Counted from the stretch's first letter, positions 24,971 through 34,171 are shown. The stretch is DNA of 51,694 nt from Microbacterium hydrothermale (GCF_004854025.1 NZ_STGM01000012.1:1-51694), one strand, 5' to 3'. Notes: generated by a model from the sequence alone, not told the origin. Numbers and translations are program-made.

Positions 24971-25300
24971 ATGAGCGACGACGACGACCAGACCCGGAAA
25001 GACTTCGACGCGGCGGTCAACATGACCGCGAGCGAGCTGAAGAAGTGGCTCGACACCGACGACTCCAAAGCGGTGGGGCAGAAGAAGGACGGCGGGGAGT
25101 CGACCGGTCACGAGAGCGGGCGCCACATCGTGCGCATCCTCGAGAAGAAGAAGGCCGACCTCACCGACGACGACCTCGCCCACATGCGCAAGGTCGTCGG
25201 CTACGTCAAGCGGCACAGCGCGCAGAAGCCGGAGGGTGACATCACCGACACCGACTGGCGCTACTCGCTGATGAACTGGGGCCACGACCCGAAGAAGTGA
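24971..25300 (+). CDS. DUF3140 family protein
   Basis: 109-residue acidic and basic charged soluble protein. The stretch FDAAVNMTASELKKWLDTDDS and the closing SLMNWGHDPKK match the DUF3140 family of Actinobacteria and some other bacteria, whose function is unknown. The family is often encoded as a small single gene. A GAGG eight bases before the ATG is a usable ribosome site. Confidence 0.8.
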   Translation: MSDDDDQTRKDFDAAVNMTASELKKWLDTDDSKAVGQKKDGGESTGHESGRHIVRILEKKKADLTDDDLAHMRKVVGYVKRHSAQKPEGDITDTDWRYSLMNWGHDPKK

Positions 25301-25368
25301 CCGGTCCCGCGTGAGGATGTCGTGAGGATCGCCCTCCGGCCATCACCCGGCACGGTACAACGGTAGAC

Positions 25369-26367
25369 ATGCCCATCATCGACAGCGCGGTCTACGTCGA
25401 CGGTCGCCGGATCGAGAACCCCTCGAGCCTCGACCAGACCTTCGAGTACATGGAGGCCCACGGCGGGATGGCGTGGATCGGCCTGCTGCGGCCCTCGCCC
25501 GACGAACTCGAGCGGGTCGCCGCGGAGTTCTCGCTGCATCCGCTCGCCGTCGAAGACGCGCTCACCGGCCACCAGCGGGCGAAGCTCGAGCGGTACGGCG
25601 GCAACCTGTTCACGGTGCTCCGTCCCGCCCGCTACATCGACGAGACCGAGACCATCGAGTTCGGCGAGCTGCACGTCTTCATCGGCGCGGACTACGTCGT
25701 CACGGTCCGTCACGCCGAGGTGCCCGACCTGTCGCGGGTGCGGCGGCGACTCGAGAAGAACCCCGACCTGCTCGCTCGCGGTCCCGAGGCGGTGCTCTAC
25801 GCCATCCTCGACGAGGTCGTCGACCAGTACGACCCCGTCGCGCGCGGACTGCAGAACGACGTCGACGAGATCGAGGACCAGCTCTTCAGCCCCGAGGGCG
25901 CCGAGCTCACGCAGCGCATCTACGAGCTCGCCCGCGAGGTCATCCACTTCCAGCGCGCGGCCGAGCCGCTGCGCGACATGCTCGAGGCGCTCCTGCGGGG
26001 CGCCGACAAGTACGGCGTCGACCTCGAGCTGCAGCGGTCGCTGCGCGACGTGCTCGACCACGTGCTGCGCCAGTGCGAGAAGCTCACCGCCCTGCGCGCC
26101 ATCCTCGACAACGCCCTCACCGTCAACGCGACGCTGGTGACCCAGCGGCAGACCGAGACCTCGCTCGAACAGAACGACCAGGTCAAGAAGATCTCGGGCT
26201 GGGCGGCGATCCTCTTCGGCCCCTCTCTCGTGGGCGCGATCTACGGCATGAACTTCAAGAACATGCCCGAGCTCGACTGGACCCTGGGGTACCCGATGGC
26301 GCTGGCCCTCATGGCGGCGACGTCGTTCGGGCTCTGGCTGACGTTCAAGCGCAAGCACTGGCTCTGA
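25369..26367 (+). CDS. corA: CorA-type magnesium/cobalt channel
   Basis: 332 residues. A large N-terminal cytoplasmic domain ends in a long helix, followed by two C-terminal membrane segments. The defining GMN motif is in IYGMNFKNMPEL (about residue 294), and the short positively charged end (FKRKHWL) is typical. It forms a pentameric Mg2+ channel. The ATG follows TACAAC closely, which fits a short or absent leader. It is monocistronic. Confidence 0.93.
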   Translation: MPIIDSAVYVDGRRIENPSSLDQTFEYMEAHGGMAWIGLLRPSPDELERVAAEFSLHPLAVEDALTGHQRAKLERYGGNLFTVLRPARYIDETETIEFGELHVFIGADYVVTVRHAEVPDLSRVRRRLEKNPDLLARGPEAVLYAILDEVVDQYDPVARGLQNDVDEIEDQLFSPEGAELTQRIYELAREVIHFQRAAEPLRDMLEALLRGADKYGVDLELQRSLRDVLDHVLRQCEKLTALRAILDNALTVNATLVTQRQTETSLEQNDQVKKISGWAAILFGPSLVGAIYGMNFKNMPELDWTLGYPMALALMAATSFGLWLTFKRKHWL

Positions 26368-26452
26368 TCCCCGGGTCCGCGACGCGGGGGGAAATGCCGG
26401 GCTTCGCGGCGCGCTTCCTGGACAGCTGCTGCGCGAAACGCACGATGGGTAC

Positions 26453-27961
26453 GTGAAAGACACCACCTCGGGCTCCGGCGACGCGGCCACGCCGATCCAC
26501 ACCTCGACCGTGCAGCTCGAGGACAGCGGCTACCACAAGCGGCTGACCTCGCGTCAGGTGCAGATGATCGCCATCGGCGGGGCGATCGGCACCGGCCTCT
26601 TCCTCGGCGCCGGAGGGCGACTCGCCCAGGCCGGACCCGCGATCGTGCTGTCGTACGCGGTGTGCGGCCTGTTCGCGTTCTTCATCCTCCGCGCGCTCGG
26701 CGAGCTGGTGCTGCACCGCCCGACCTCGGGATCGTTCGTGTCGTACGCCCGCGAGTTCTTCGGCGAGAAGGCCGCGTTCGTCTCCGGGTGGTTCTACTGG
26801 ATCAACTGGGCCACCACGACGATGGTCGACATCACCGCGGCCGCGCTGTACATGAACTTCTTCGGCAAGTACGTGCCGTGGATCGCCGCGGTGCCGCAGT
26901 GGGTGTGGGCGCTCGCCGCCCTCGTCACGGTGCTCGCCGTGAACCTGGTGTCGGTGAAGGTGTTCGGGGAGCTGGAGTTCTGGTTCGCGCTCATCAAGGT
27001 GGCGGCGCTCGTGGCTTTCCTGCTGGTCGGCATCTACTTCGTCGTCTTCGGCACGCCCACGGGCGCCCCGACCGGGTTCTCGCTCATCGCCGACAACGGC
27101 GGGTTCTTCCCCAACGGCATCCTGCCCGCGATCATCCTCATGCAGGGCGTCGTGTTCGCGTACGCCTCGATCGAGCTCATCGGCACGGCCGCCGGCGAGA
27201 CGAAGAACCCCGAGAAGGTCATGCCCCGTGCGATCAACTCGGTGATCATCCGCGTCGCGGTCTTCTACGTCGGGTCGGTGCTGCTGCTCTCGCTGCTTCT
27301 TCCCTTCACCGCGTACTCGAAGGACGAGAGCCCGTTCGTCACCTTCTTCGCGTCGATCGGCGTGCCCGGGGTCGACGTGATCATGAACCTCGTCGTGCTG
27401 ACGGCGGCGCTGTCGTCGCTGAACGCCGGCCTGTACTCCACCGGCCGCATCCTGCGCTCGATGGCGGTCGCGGGGTCGGCGCCGAAGTTCGCCGCCCGCA
27501 TGAACAAGGCGGGCGTGCCGTACGGCGGCATCGCGATCACGGCGTTCGTCGCCCTGTTCGGCGTGGTGATCAACTACGTCAATCCGAGCGACGCGTTCGA
27601 GACCGTGCTGAACGTCGCCGCGGTCGGCATCCTGGTCACCTGGGCGACGATCATCATCTGCCAGATGCGACTGAAGCAGCTCGCGGACCGGGGCGAGCTG
27701 GTGCGCCCGTCGTTCCGCCTGTTCTGGGCGCCGTACACGGGATACCTGACCCTGGTGTTCCTCGCGGTGGTGCTCGTGCTCGTCTTCATCGACTCCCCGG
27801 CGACGCTCGTGGTCGCCGTCGTGGCGAGCCTGCTGATCACGGCGGGCTGGTTCGCGTGCCGCAAGCGCATCGCCGAGCTCGCCGCCGAACGCGAGGGCTA
27901 CACCGGCACGGTGCCGGTGGTGCCGAGCCCGTTCCCGCAGCCGCGCGACAAGAAGGACTGA
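26453..27961 (+). CDS. AnsP-like amino acid permease
   Basis: 502 residues from a GTG, with about twelve membrane segments of the APC/AAT family. RLTSRQVQMIAIGGAIGTG begins the transport core, and RALGELVLHRPTSGSFVSYA is the family substrate motif. The close likeness to L-asparagine permeases (AnsP) makes asparagine a reasonable guess for the substrate. A hairpin follows the gene (27981-28010). No link to the aromatic genes downstream is evident. Confidence 0.85.
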   Translation: MKDTTSGSGDAATPIHTSTVQLEDSGYHKRLTSRQVQMIAIGGAIGTGLFLGAGGRLAQAGPAIVLSYAVCGLFAFFILRALGELVLHRPTSGSFVSYAREFFGEKAAFVSGWFYWINWATTTMVDITAAALYMNFFGKYVPWIAAVPQWVWALAALVTVLAVNLVSVKVFGELEFWFALIKVAALVAFLLVGIYFVVFGTPTGAPTGFSLIADNGGFFPNGILPAIILMQGVVFAYASIELIGTAAGETKNPEKVMPRAINSVIIRVAVFYVGSVLLLSLLLPFTAYSKDESPFVTFFASIGVPGVDVIMNLVVLTAALSSLNAGLYSTGRILRSMAVAGSAPKFAARMNKAGVPYGGIAITAFVALFGVVINYVNPSDAFETVLNVAAVGILVTWATIIICQMRLKQLADRGELVRPSFRLFWAPYTGYLTLVFLAVVLVLVFIDSPATLVVAVVASLLITAGWFACRKRIAELAAEREGYTGTVPVVPSPFPQPRDKKD

Positions 27962-27980
27962 GCCCGGGCTCACTCTCTCG

Positions 27981-28010
27981 GCGGCGCTCGGGCTTCGGCT
28001 CGGGCGCCGC
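27981..28010. terminator. Hairpin after the permease gene
   Basis: GCGGCGC (27981-27987) pairs with GCGCCGC (28004-28010), 20 bases after the permease stop. The inner part is less regular and there is no T-run. Confidence 0.55.
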
Positions 28011-28042
28011 TGTCGTGCGTGCGGCGGCGGCGGCGATCGAGC

Positions 28043-28089
28043 GTCCAGAACACCCGGACCGAGCTCGAGGCCGCCCGGGTGTTCTGGAC
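28043..28089. repeat. Palindromic intergenic element, copy C
   Basis: The cleanest of the three copies: a perfect 15-base arm GTCCAGAACACCCGG (28043-28057) and its complement (28075-28089), with a centre containing CTCGAG. It lies between the convergent permease and pobA genes, about 30 bases from the pobA stop. Confidence 0.8.
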
Positions 28090-28119
28090 CCTCGCGGGGG
28101 AATCGAGCGCGCCGCGCGG

Positions 28120-29301
28120 TCAGGAGGGGAAGGGCCAGCCCGTGTACGCCTCGGCGAGGGCGGCGCGGCCGTGGGCGGACTCCACGACGGAGCGCAGCTC
28201 GCCGACCTGCCGGCGACGGTCGAAGTCGGTGGCATCCGGGGTCACGTGCAGCAGGCTCGTCATCCACCACGAGAAGTGCTGGGCCTTCCAGATGCGGCGC
28301 GACGCCGCCTCGGGGTAGGCGTCGAGGGCGCGCTCGTCTCCCTCGAGCAGCGAACGGCGCAGCGCCTCGGCGAGCAGGCGCACATCGGCGATCGCGAGAT
28401 TCATGCCCTTCGCGCCGGTCGGGGGCACGGTGTGCGCCGCGTCGCCGGCGAGGGCGACGCGTCCGCGCCGCAGCTCGTGCGCGACGAAGCTGCGGAAGCG
28501 CAGCACGTCGCGCTGGAAGATCGGCCCCTGCTTCAGCGTCGTGCCGGGCACGCGCTTCTGCAGTTCGTCCCACAGCTGCTCCTCGGTGAAGGCCGCGGTG
28601 TCGGTGTCGGGGTCGCACTGGAAGTACATGCGCTGCACGGTGTCGGAGCGCTGGCTCACCAGCGCGAAGCCGTCGGGGGAGTTGCTGTAGATGAGCTCGT
28701 CGGCGCTCGGCGGTGCTTCGCACAGGATGCCGAACCACGCGAAGGGGTATTCGCGGAAGTATCCGCCCTGGCTCGATCCGGTCACCGCGGCCCGGGCCAC
28801 GCTGCGCGAGCCGTCGGAGCCCACGACGAAGTCGGCCTCGATCTGCAGGGGACGCCCCTCGGCATCGCGCGCGAGAACGCGGGGACGGTCGGTCTCGGCA
28901 TCCGCGATCGCCTCGGCGGTCACGCCGAAGCGCAGATCCTGGCCCGCGGCGAGGCGCGCGGCGACGAGGTCTTTCAGCACCTCGTGCTGCGGGTAGAGCC
29001 ACACCGCGCGACCGACGGTCTCGGCGAAGTCGATGCGGTGCCCCTCGCCCTCGAAGCGCAGCTCGATGCCGTCGTGGCGGTGGCCGACCGTGCGCGCGCG
29101 GGAGTGCGGGCCGAGGTCGTCGAGCAGTTCGACGGTGCCCTGTTCGAGGATGCCGGCGCGGATGGTGCTCTCGATCTCGTCGCGCGAGCGCTGGTCGATG
29201 ACGACCGAGTCGATGCCGGCCCGGTCGAGCAGGTGCGAGAGCAGGAGCCCCGCGGGGCCGGCGCCGACGATGGCGACGCGGGTGCGGACGGTGGTGGTCA
29301 T
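28120..29301 (-). CDS. pobA: 4-hydroxybenzoate 3-monooxygenase
   Basis: 393 residues, the standard PobA length. It hydroxylates 4-hydroxybenzoate to protocatechuate with NAD(P)H and O2. FAD motifs: GAGPAG (13-18), DGSRSVAR and GDAAHTVPPTGAKGMNLA (about 285-302). AGILEQGTVELLDDLG is characteristic of this enzyme. A good ribosome site (AAGGAGAC) precedes the ATG. The product feeds the pcaHGBDC genes next door. Confidence 0.94.
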   Translation of the reverse strand: MTTTVRTRVAIVGAGPAGLLLSHLLDRAGIDSVVIDQRSRDEIESTIRAGILEQGTVELLDDLGPHSRARTVGHRHDGIELRFEGEGHRIDFAETVGRAVWLYPQHEVLKDLVAARLAAGQDLRFGVTAEAIADAETDRPRVLARDAEGRPLQIEADFVVGSDGSRSVARAAVTGSSQGGYFREYPFAWFGILCEAPPSADELIYSNSPDGFALVSQRSDTVQRMYFQCDPDTDTAAFTEEQLWDELQKRVPGTTLKQGPIFQRDVLRFRSFVAHELRRGRVALAGDAAHTVPPTGAKGMNLAIADVRLLAEALRRSLLEGDERALDAYPEAASRRIWKAQHFSWWMTSLLHVTPDATDFDRRRQVGELRSVVESAHGRAALAEAYTGWPFPS

Positions 29302-29437
29302 GGCGCTGTCTCCTTCGACGGTGGCTGAGTCGATGGTGCCCGTCGCGGTGCGATTCCCACGGCGCTGCTCTCATTGATCGGGATGCGGCGCGGCATCCTT
29401 CCGTCGAGACCTGACGGGTCGAGCGGGGCGCCGCGGG

Positions 29438-30214
29438 TCAGCCGCGGAAGCCGAGGGCGCGCTCGGTGTCGCGCGCCGCGCGGTGCAGCTCGACGAGCGC
29501 GAACTGCGTCTCGGCGTCGCGCGGCAGCACGGCCGACAGGGCCGCGATCACGGCTCCGGTCTCGTCGCGCACGGGCACGGCGACGCCCGTCGACACCTCG
29601 TCGACGTATCCGGGCGCGATGACCCGGCCGAGGGTGCGGATCTCGGCGAGCGTGCGGCGCAGCGCGGCGGGGTCGACGATGGTCGAGGGGGTCACGGCGC
29701 GCAGGGGGCCGGCGAGCACGCGCTCCTGCAGGTCGTGCGGGGCGAAGGCCAGCAGCACCAGCCCCGACGACGACGCGTGCAGCGGGAGGCGCCCGGCGAC
29801 GCGCGTGACGTTCGCGCCCGAGTCGGGGGCGCTGAGGCGCTCGAGGAAGAGCGCCTCGTCGTGTTCGAGGATCGCCAGCTGCGTGTGCTCGCGCACGCGC
29901 TGTTGCACGCGCTCCATCGCGGGCAGGGCGGCCTGGCGCAAGCGCAGGGCGTGCGACGACCGCGTCGCGAGCTCCCACAGCCGCATCCCCACGCGCACGC
30001 GGCGCTCCTCGTCGCGCTCGAGCAGTCCGGCCTCGACGAGCTCGTTCACGATGCGGTGCGCCGACGAGCTCGGCAGGCCCGCGCGTCGGCCGATGTCCGC
30101 GGTGGTCTGCGCGGTGCGCGTGGGCGTGAAGGTCTCGAGGATGCGCACCAGGCGGTCGGTCACCGAGTCGCCCGAGGGGGAGTTGGCCACACTCCAGGAT
30201 GCCACGATTCCCAT
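29438..30214 (-). CDS. IclR family regulator of the pca/pob genes
   Basis: Up to 258 residues from the ATG at 30214; GTG codons at 30205 and 30190 are alternatives. The N-terminal winged helix (ADIGRRAGLPSSSAHRIVNELVEAGLLER) and the C-terminal IclR ligand domain (LPLHASSSGLVLLAF) are clear. Regulators of this type (PcaR, PcaU, PobR) respond to protocatechuate, 4-hydroxybenzoate or beta-ketoadipate. It sits between pobA and the divergent pcaH and probably controls both. Confidence 0.87.
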   Translation of the reverse strand: MGIVASWSVANSPSGDSVTDRLVRILETFTPTRTAQTTADIGRRAGLPSSSAHRIVNELVEAGLLERDEERRVRVGMRLWELATRSSHALRLRQAALPAMERVQQRVREHTQLAILEHDEALFLERLSAPDSGANVTRVAGRLPLHASSSGLVLLAFAPHDLQERVLAGPLRAVTPSTIVDPAALRRTLAEIRTLGRVIAPGYVDEVSTGVAVPVRDETGAVIAALSAVLPRDAETQFALVELHRAARDTERALGFRG

Positions 30215-30229
30215 TCACCGGGAACGTTC
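30206..30229. promoter_or_regulatory. Likely IclR operator, pcaH and regulator promoter
   Basis: ATTCCC (30207-30212) and GGGAAC (30220-30225) form an imperfect inverted repeat with a 7-base spacer, followed by the palindrome GAACGTTC. It lies between the divergent regulator and pcaH. The octamer GATTCCCA found here (30206-30213) recurs upstream of pobA at 29352-29359. Confidence 0.5.
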
Positions 30230-30279
30230 TGGCGCGCGCCGGGCCGGTGCCCGACGATGGGAAGGTCGAAGGAGACCCC

Positions 30280-31092
30280 ATGACGAACGCCCCCGCGGCC
30301 GCACCCGAGACCTTGCTGGCGGCCCCCGACCAGGCCACGCAGGACGAGATCGTCCGCGAGATCCGCGCCCGCCACGCCGAACTCGACCGCGCCGAGGCCG
30401 CGGGAGAGCGGGTGCCGGCCACGGCGCACGACTTCCCCGCCTACCGCTCGAGCGTGCTGCGCCACCCCACCAAGAACCCGAAGCTCGTCGACCCCGAGAC
30501 GATCGAGCTGTTCTCGCCCGCGTTCGGTCAGCGCGACGTCGCCGCGATCGAGTCCGACCTGACGCTGCAGCACGCCGGGGAGCCGCTGGGCGAGCGCATG
30601 AGCGTGCAGGGGCGTCTGCTGGACTCGTGGGGGCGCCCCGTGGCGAACCAGCTCATCGAGATCTGGCAGGCGAACGCGGCCGGTCGCTACATCCACCAGC
30701 GCGACCAGCACCCCGCCCCGCTCGACCCGAACTTCACCGGCGCCGGCCGGGCGATCACGGACGAGAACGGCGAGTACCGCTTCACCACGATCAAACCGGG
30801 GCCGTACCCGTGGAAGAACCATCGCAACGCCTGGCGCCCGGCCCACATACACTTCTCGGTCTTCGGCTCCTCGTTCACGCAGCGACTCGTGACGCAGATG
30901 TACTTCCCGGGCGACCCGCTCTTCGCACTCGACCCGATCTACAACAGCATCCCCCGGCAGAGGGACCGCGACGCCCTCGTCGGCGTCTACGACCACGACC
31001 TCACCTCGCCCGAGTGGGCGACGGGGTACCGCTTCGACATCGTGGTCGACGGTCCGGATGCCACCTACTTCGAGCCGGAGGACGAGGCATGA
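30280..31092 (+). CDS. pcaH: Protocatechuate 3,4-dioxygenase beta subunit
   Basis: 270 residues from the ATG at 30280, preceded by the ribosome site GAAGGAGA. It holds the non-heme Fe(III) centre that opens protocatechuate between the two hydroxyls (intradiol) to 3-carboxy-cis,cis-muconate. The iron ligands are visible as Tyr in AAGRYIHQR, Tyr in GPYPWKNH and two His in RPAHIHFSVFG. It is the first gene of pcaHGBDC, and pcaG overlaps its end. Confidence 0.95.
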   Translation: MTNAPAAAPETLLAAPDQATQDEIVREIRARHAELDRAEAAGERVPATAHDFPAYRSSVLRHPTKNPKLVDPETIELFSPAFGQRDVAAIESDLTLQHAGEPLGERMSVQGRLLDSWGRPVANQLIEIWQANAAGRYIHQRDQHPAPLDPNFTGAGRAITDENGEYRFTTIKPGPYPWKNHRNAWRPAHIHFSVFGSSFTQRLVTQMYFPGDPLFALDPIYNSIPRQRDRDALVGVYDHDLTSPEWATGYRFDIVVDGPDATYFEPEDEA

Positions 31093-31646
31093 CCCCCGCC
31101 AAGACCCACCGCGCCACCCCCGGGCAGACGGTCGGGCCGTTCTTCGCGTACGGCCTGGAGTACCCGCGCCAGCACGAGGTGGCCTTCCCTCACTCGCCCG
31201 GGGCGATCGTGCTCTCGGGCACCGTCTTCGACGGCGCCGGCGCGCCCATCCCCGACGCGCTGGTGGAGATCTTCGGGGCGGATGCCGACCGCTCGGTGCC
31301 CCGCGCGCGCGGGGCGTTCCGCCGCGACGGGCACACCTTCACCGGCTTCGGCCGCGCCTTCACCGACGACGAGGGGCATTACGAGTTCTGGACGCGCGAG
31401 CCCGGCGGCATCCACGGTCGCCCCGGCTTCTTCGCCGCGATCGTGTTCGCGCGCGGTCTCCCCGACAAGCTGCACACGCGCATCTACGTGCCGGGGGACG
31501 CCGACGCGCTCGCCGCGGATCCCCTGCTGTCGTCGCTCGACGAGGCCGAGCGCGCTAGCCTCGTCGCGACCCGGACGCCCGACGGGTACCTGTCGCACGA
31601 CATCCGGTTGCAGGGCGAGAACGAGACGGTCTTCCTTGCCTTCTGA
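31089..31646 (+). CDS. pcaG: Protocatechuate 3,4-dioxygenase alpha subunit
   Basis: 185 residues. TPGQTVGPFFAYGL at the start and RPGFFAAIVFARGLPDKLHTRIY near the middle are alpha-subunit hallmarks; the iron ligands of the beta subunit are absent, as expected. The ATG overlaps the pcaH stop by four bases, giving matched synthesis of the two subunits. Confidence 0.95.
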   Translation: MTPAKTHRATPGQTVGPFFAYGLEYPRQHEVAFPHSPGAIVLSGTVFDGAGAPIPDALVEIFGADADRSVPRARGAFRRDGHTFTGFGRAFTDDEGHYEFWTREPGGIHGRPGFFAAIVFARGLPDKLHTRIYVPGDADALAADPLLSSLDEAERASLVATRTPDGYLSHDIRLQGENETVFLAF

Positions 31647-33015
31647 CGCCCTCCCTTCGATCGACGTCGGTCTGCTCGCGCCGGTGAGCGTCGGGCACGA
31701 CGCGCTGCTGTCGGACGGGGCCGTGCTGTCGACGATGATCCGCGCCGAGTGCGCACTGGTCGCGGCGTACGTCGAGGTGGGGGCGGCCCCGCGCGAGGCG
31801 CGGGTCGAGATCGACCACGTCTTCGGGATCGACGAGAAGTACGGCTCCCCCGAGCGGGGCATCGACGTCGACCGACTCGTGCGGGAGGGCGTGGCGGGGG
31901 GTAATCCCGTGATCCCGCTCGTGGGGATGCTGAAGGCGCAGGTTCCCGAGGAGCACCGCGCGTGGATCCACCGGGGCGCGACGAGCCAGGACATCCTCGA
32001 CACCGCCCTCATGTTCGTCGCGCGCCGGGCCGTCGAGCAGACGCGCCGCTCGACCGCGAACGCCGCCGTCTGGGCCCGGCAGCTCGCCGTGCGGCACGCC
32101 GACGACGTCGCCGCCGCGCGCACCCTGACCCAGCACGCCGTGCCCACCACGGTCGGCGCCCGTGCCGCGACCTGGGCGCGCGGGCTGGAGCGCGCCGCGC
32201 AGCGCCTGGGGGAGCTGACCTTCCCCGCCCAGCTCGCCGGGGCGGGCGGAACGCTCGCCTCGTTCGTCGAGATCACCGGATCCCAGGATGCCGCGAACGC
32301 CCTGCCCGCGGCCCTCGCCCGCGCTCTGGAGCTCGACGCCCCCGAGGCCCCGTGGCACACCTCCCGCTGGCCCGTCACCGAGATCGGCGACGCCCTCGTG
32401 CAGGCGATCGACGCCCTCGGCAAGGTCGCCGCCGACATCGCGACCCTCAGCCGCACCGAGATCGGCGAGGTCTCGGAGGGCGTCGGCGGCGGGTCGTCGG
32501 CGATGCCGCAGAAGCAGAACCCGGCCGAGGCGGTGCTCATCCGTTCCGCCGCGCTGCGCGCACCCCACCTCGCCGCGACGTTGCACGTGGCATCCGCCCT
32601 CGCCGTCGACGAGCGCCCCGACGGCGCGTGGCACGCCGAGTGGCCGACCCTGCGCGAGCTGCTGCGCCTCGCGGTCGGGGCGTCGGCGCACGGCTCGTCA
32701 CTGCTCGCACACCTGCGGGTCGACGTCGAAGCCGCGGCGAGCAACGCCGGGCGGACGGGCGGGCGCATCGTGAGCGAGAGGCTGCGCGGCGTGCTCGTTC
32801 CGCTCATCGGCGCGGAACGCTTCGCGGCCCTGCTGGCGGGCGACGACGACCTCGCGCCGCGGCTGCGGGCGATCCCCGAACTGCAGGGCACCGGTGTCGA
32901 CATCGCCGCGCTCGTCGACCCCGCCGCCTACCTCGGCCTCGCCCCCCGACTCGCGCGCGGCGAGCACCACCCGGGAGGCGGCACCGCCCGCGAGCACCTC
33001 GGAGGCACCGCATGA
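31636..33015 (+). CDS. pcaB: 3-carboxy-cis,cis-muconate cycloisomerase
   Basis: About 459 residues from a TTG at 31636 that overlaps the pcaG end. Fumarase/aspartase superfamily: the signature GGSSAMPQKQNPAEA and the upstream HRGATSQDILDTA are clear. It converts 3-carboxymuconate to 4-carboxymuconolactone. The TTG is chosen because the conserved N-terminus begins directly after it and no better start lies nearby. Confidence 0.92.
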   Translation: MPSDALPSIDVGLLAPVSVGHDALLSDGAVLSTMIRAECALVAAYVEVGAAPREARVEIDHVFGIDEKYGSPERGIDVDRLVREGVAGGNPVIPLVGMLKAQVPEEHRAWIHRGATSQDILDTALMFVARRAVEQTRRSTANAAVWARQLAVRHADDVAAARTLTQHAVPTTVGARAATWARGLERAAQRLGELTFPAQLAGAGGTLASFVEITGSQDAANALPAALARALELDAPEAPWHTSRWPVTEIGDALVQAIDALGKVAADIATLSRTEIGEVSEGVGGGSSAMPQKQNPAEAVLIRSAALRAPHLAATLHVASALAVDERPDGAWHAEWPTLRELLRLAVGASAHGSSLLAHLRVDVEAAASNAGRTGGRIVSERLRGVLVPLIGAERFAALLAGDDDLAPRLRAIPELQGTGVDIAALVDPAAYLGLAPRLARGEHHPGGGTAREHLGGTA

Positions 33016-33791
33016 CGAACGCTCTCATCGCCCTCACGGCTCCCGTCGGACCGGAGGGCGCCCCTCTCCTCGTGCTCGGGCCGTCGCTCGGAACCTCGAC
33101 GATCCTGTGGGACGACGTCGTGCCGCTCCTCGCCGACGACTACCGGATCGCCGAGTGGGATCTACCCGGTCACGGCGCAGGTCCCATCGCGCGCGAGGCG
33201 TTCACGGTCGCCGATCTGGCGGATGCCGTGGCCGCGGCCGTGCCCGACGAGACGTTCCTGTACGCGGGGGTGTCGCTCGGCGGGGCGACGGGACTCGAGC
33301 TCGCCCTGCGGCACGGTTCCCGGGTGCGGGGCGCCGCGATCGTGGCATCCGGAGCCGTCCTGGGCGATCCCGCGTCGTGGGCCGAGCGCGCCGCTCAGGC
33401 GCGCGCGCAGAGCACGTCGAGCCTCATCGTCGGCTCGGCCCAGCGGTGGTTCGCGCCCGAGTCGATGGCGCGCCGCCCCGAGATCAGCGGGCGGCTGCTG
33501 CACGTGCTGCAGGACGCCGACGACGACAGCTACGCGCGCTGCTGCGAGGCGCTCGCCGCGTACGACGTGCGCTCCCGGCTCGGGGAGGTCTCGGTGCCCG
33601 TGCTCGCCGCGTGGGGGGAGTTCGACCAGGTGGCGCCCGAGGCCAAGGCCGTCGAGATCGCCGAGGGGGTCGCGGACGGGCGCGTCGTGCGCATCGACGA
33701 CGCCGGTCACCTGCCCCCCGCCGAGCAGCCCGAGGCCGTCGCCTCGCAGCTGCGCTCGTTCTTCGCATCCGTCTCGAGAGGGGACGCCTGA
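33012..33791 (+). CDS. pcaD: 3-oxoadipate enol-lactonase
   Basis: 259-residue alpha/beta hydrolase. Nucleophile elbow GVSLGG, and the catalytic His in DDAGHLPPAEQP; the Asp is probably in GEFDQVAP. It hydrolyses 3-oxoadipate enol-lactone to 3-oxoadipate. The ATG overlaps the pcaB stop by four bases. Here pcaD and pcaC are separate genes, although many actinobacteria carry a fused pcaL. Confidence 0.92.
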   Translation: MTNALIALTAPVGPEGAPLLVLGPSLGTSTILWDDVVPLLADDYRIAEWDLPGHGAGPIAREAFTVADLADAVAAAVPDETFLYAGVSLGGATGLELALRHGSRVRGAAIVASGAVLGDPASWAERAAQARAQSTSSLIVGSAQRWFAPESMARRPEISGRLLHVLQDADDDSYARCCEALAAYDVRSRLGEVSVPVLAAWGEFDQVAPEAKAVEIAEGVADGRVVRIDDAGHLPPAEQPEAVASQLRSFFASVSRGDA

Positions 33792-34171
33792 TGGCCACCG
33801 ACCAGGAACGCCACGACCAGGGGATGGCCGTGCGCCGCGCCGTCCTGTCCGACGCCCACGTCGACCGGGCGACGGCGGCGGCGACCGACCTCACCGCCGA
33901 CTGGCAGGACTTCATCACGCGCGTGGCCTGGGGGGACGTGTGGTCCCGCCCGGGGCTGGACCGTCGTTCGCGCTCGATCGCCGTGCTGTCGTCGCTCATC
34001 GCGCACGGCCATCACGAGGAGTTGGCGATGCACCTGCGCGCGGCGATCCGCAACGGCCTGACGATCGACGAGATCCGCGAGGTGATCCTGCAGTCCGCGA
34101 TCTACTCCGGCGTGCCGGCCGCGAACACGGCGTTCCGCATCGCTTCGGAGGTGTTCGCCGAAGGAGCGTGA
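33791..34171 (+). CDS. pcaC: 4-carboxymuconolactone decarboxylase
   Basis: 126 residues of the CMD/AhpD fold: LDRRSRSIAVLSSLIAHGHHEELAMHLRAAIRNGLTIDEIRE in overlapping parts, with the conserved His residues. It decarboxylates 4-carboxymuconolactone to the enol-lactone that PcaD opens. The start shares a base with the pcaD stop. It is the last pca gene here; pcaIJF for the final steps are not in the window. Confidence 0.94.
   Translation: MATDQERHDQGMAVRRAVLSDAHVDRATAAATDLTADWQDFITRVAWGDVWSRPGLDRRSRSIAVLSSLIAHGHHEELAMHLRAAIRNGLTIDEIREVILQSAIYSGVPAANTAFRIASEVFAEGA

Noticed and set aside
26368..26452. Possible riboswitch or terminator before the amino acid permease
   Set aside because: Only a weak 5-base CCCCG/CGGGG pairing was seen and no recognisable riboswitch core.
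26345..29374. Very long minus-strand open frame of about 1000 codons, and a similar plus-strand one from 26662
   Set aside because: Composition is dominated by Arg, Ala, Gly, His and Asp, and the frames run opposite or out of phase to the clear permease and pobA genes. They are high-GC shadows.
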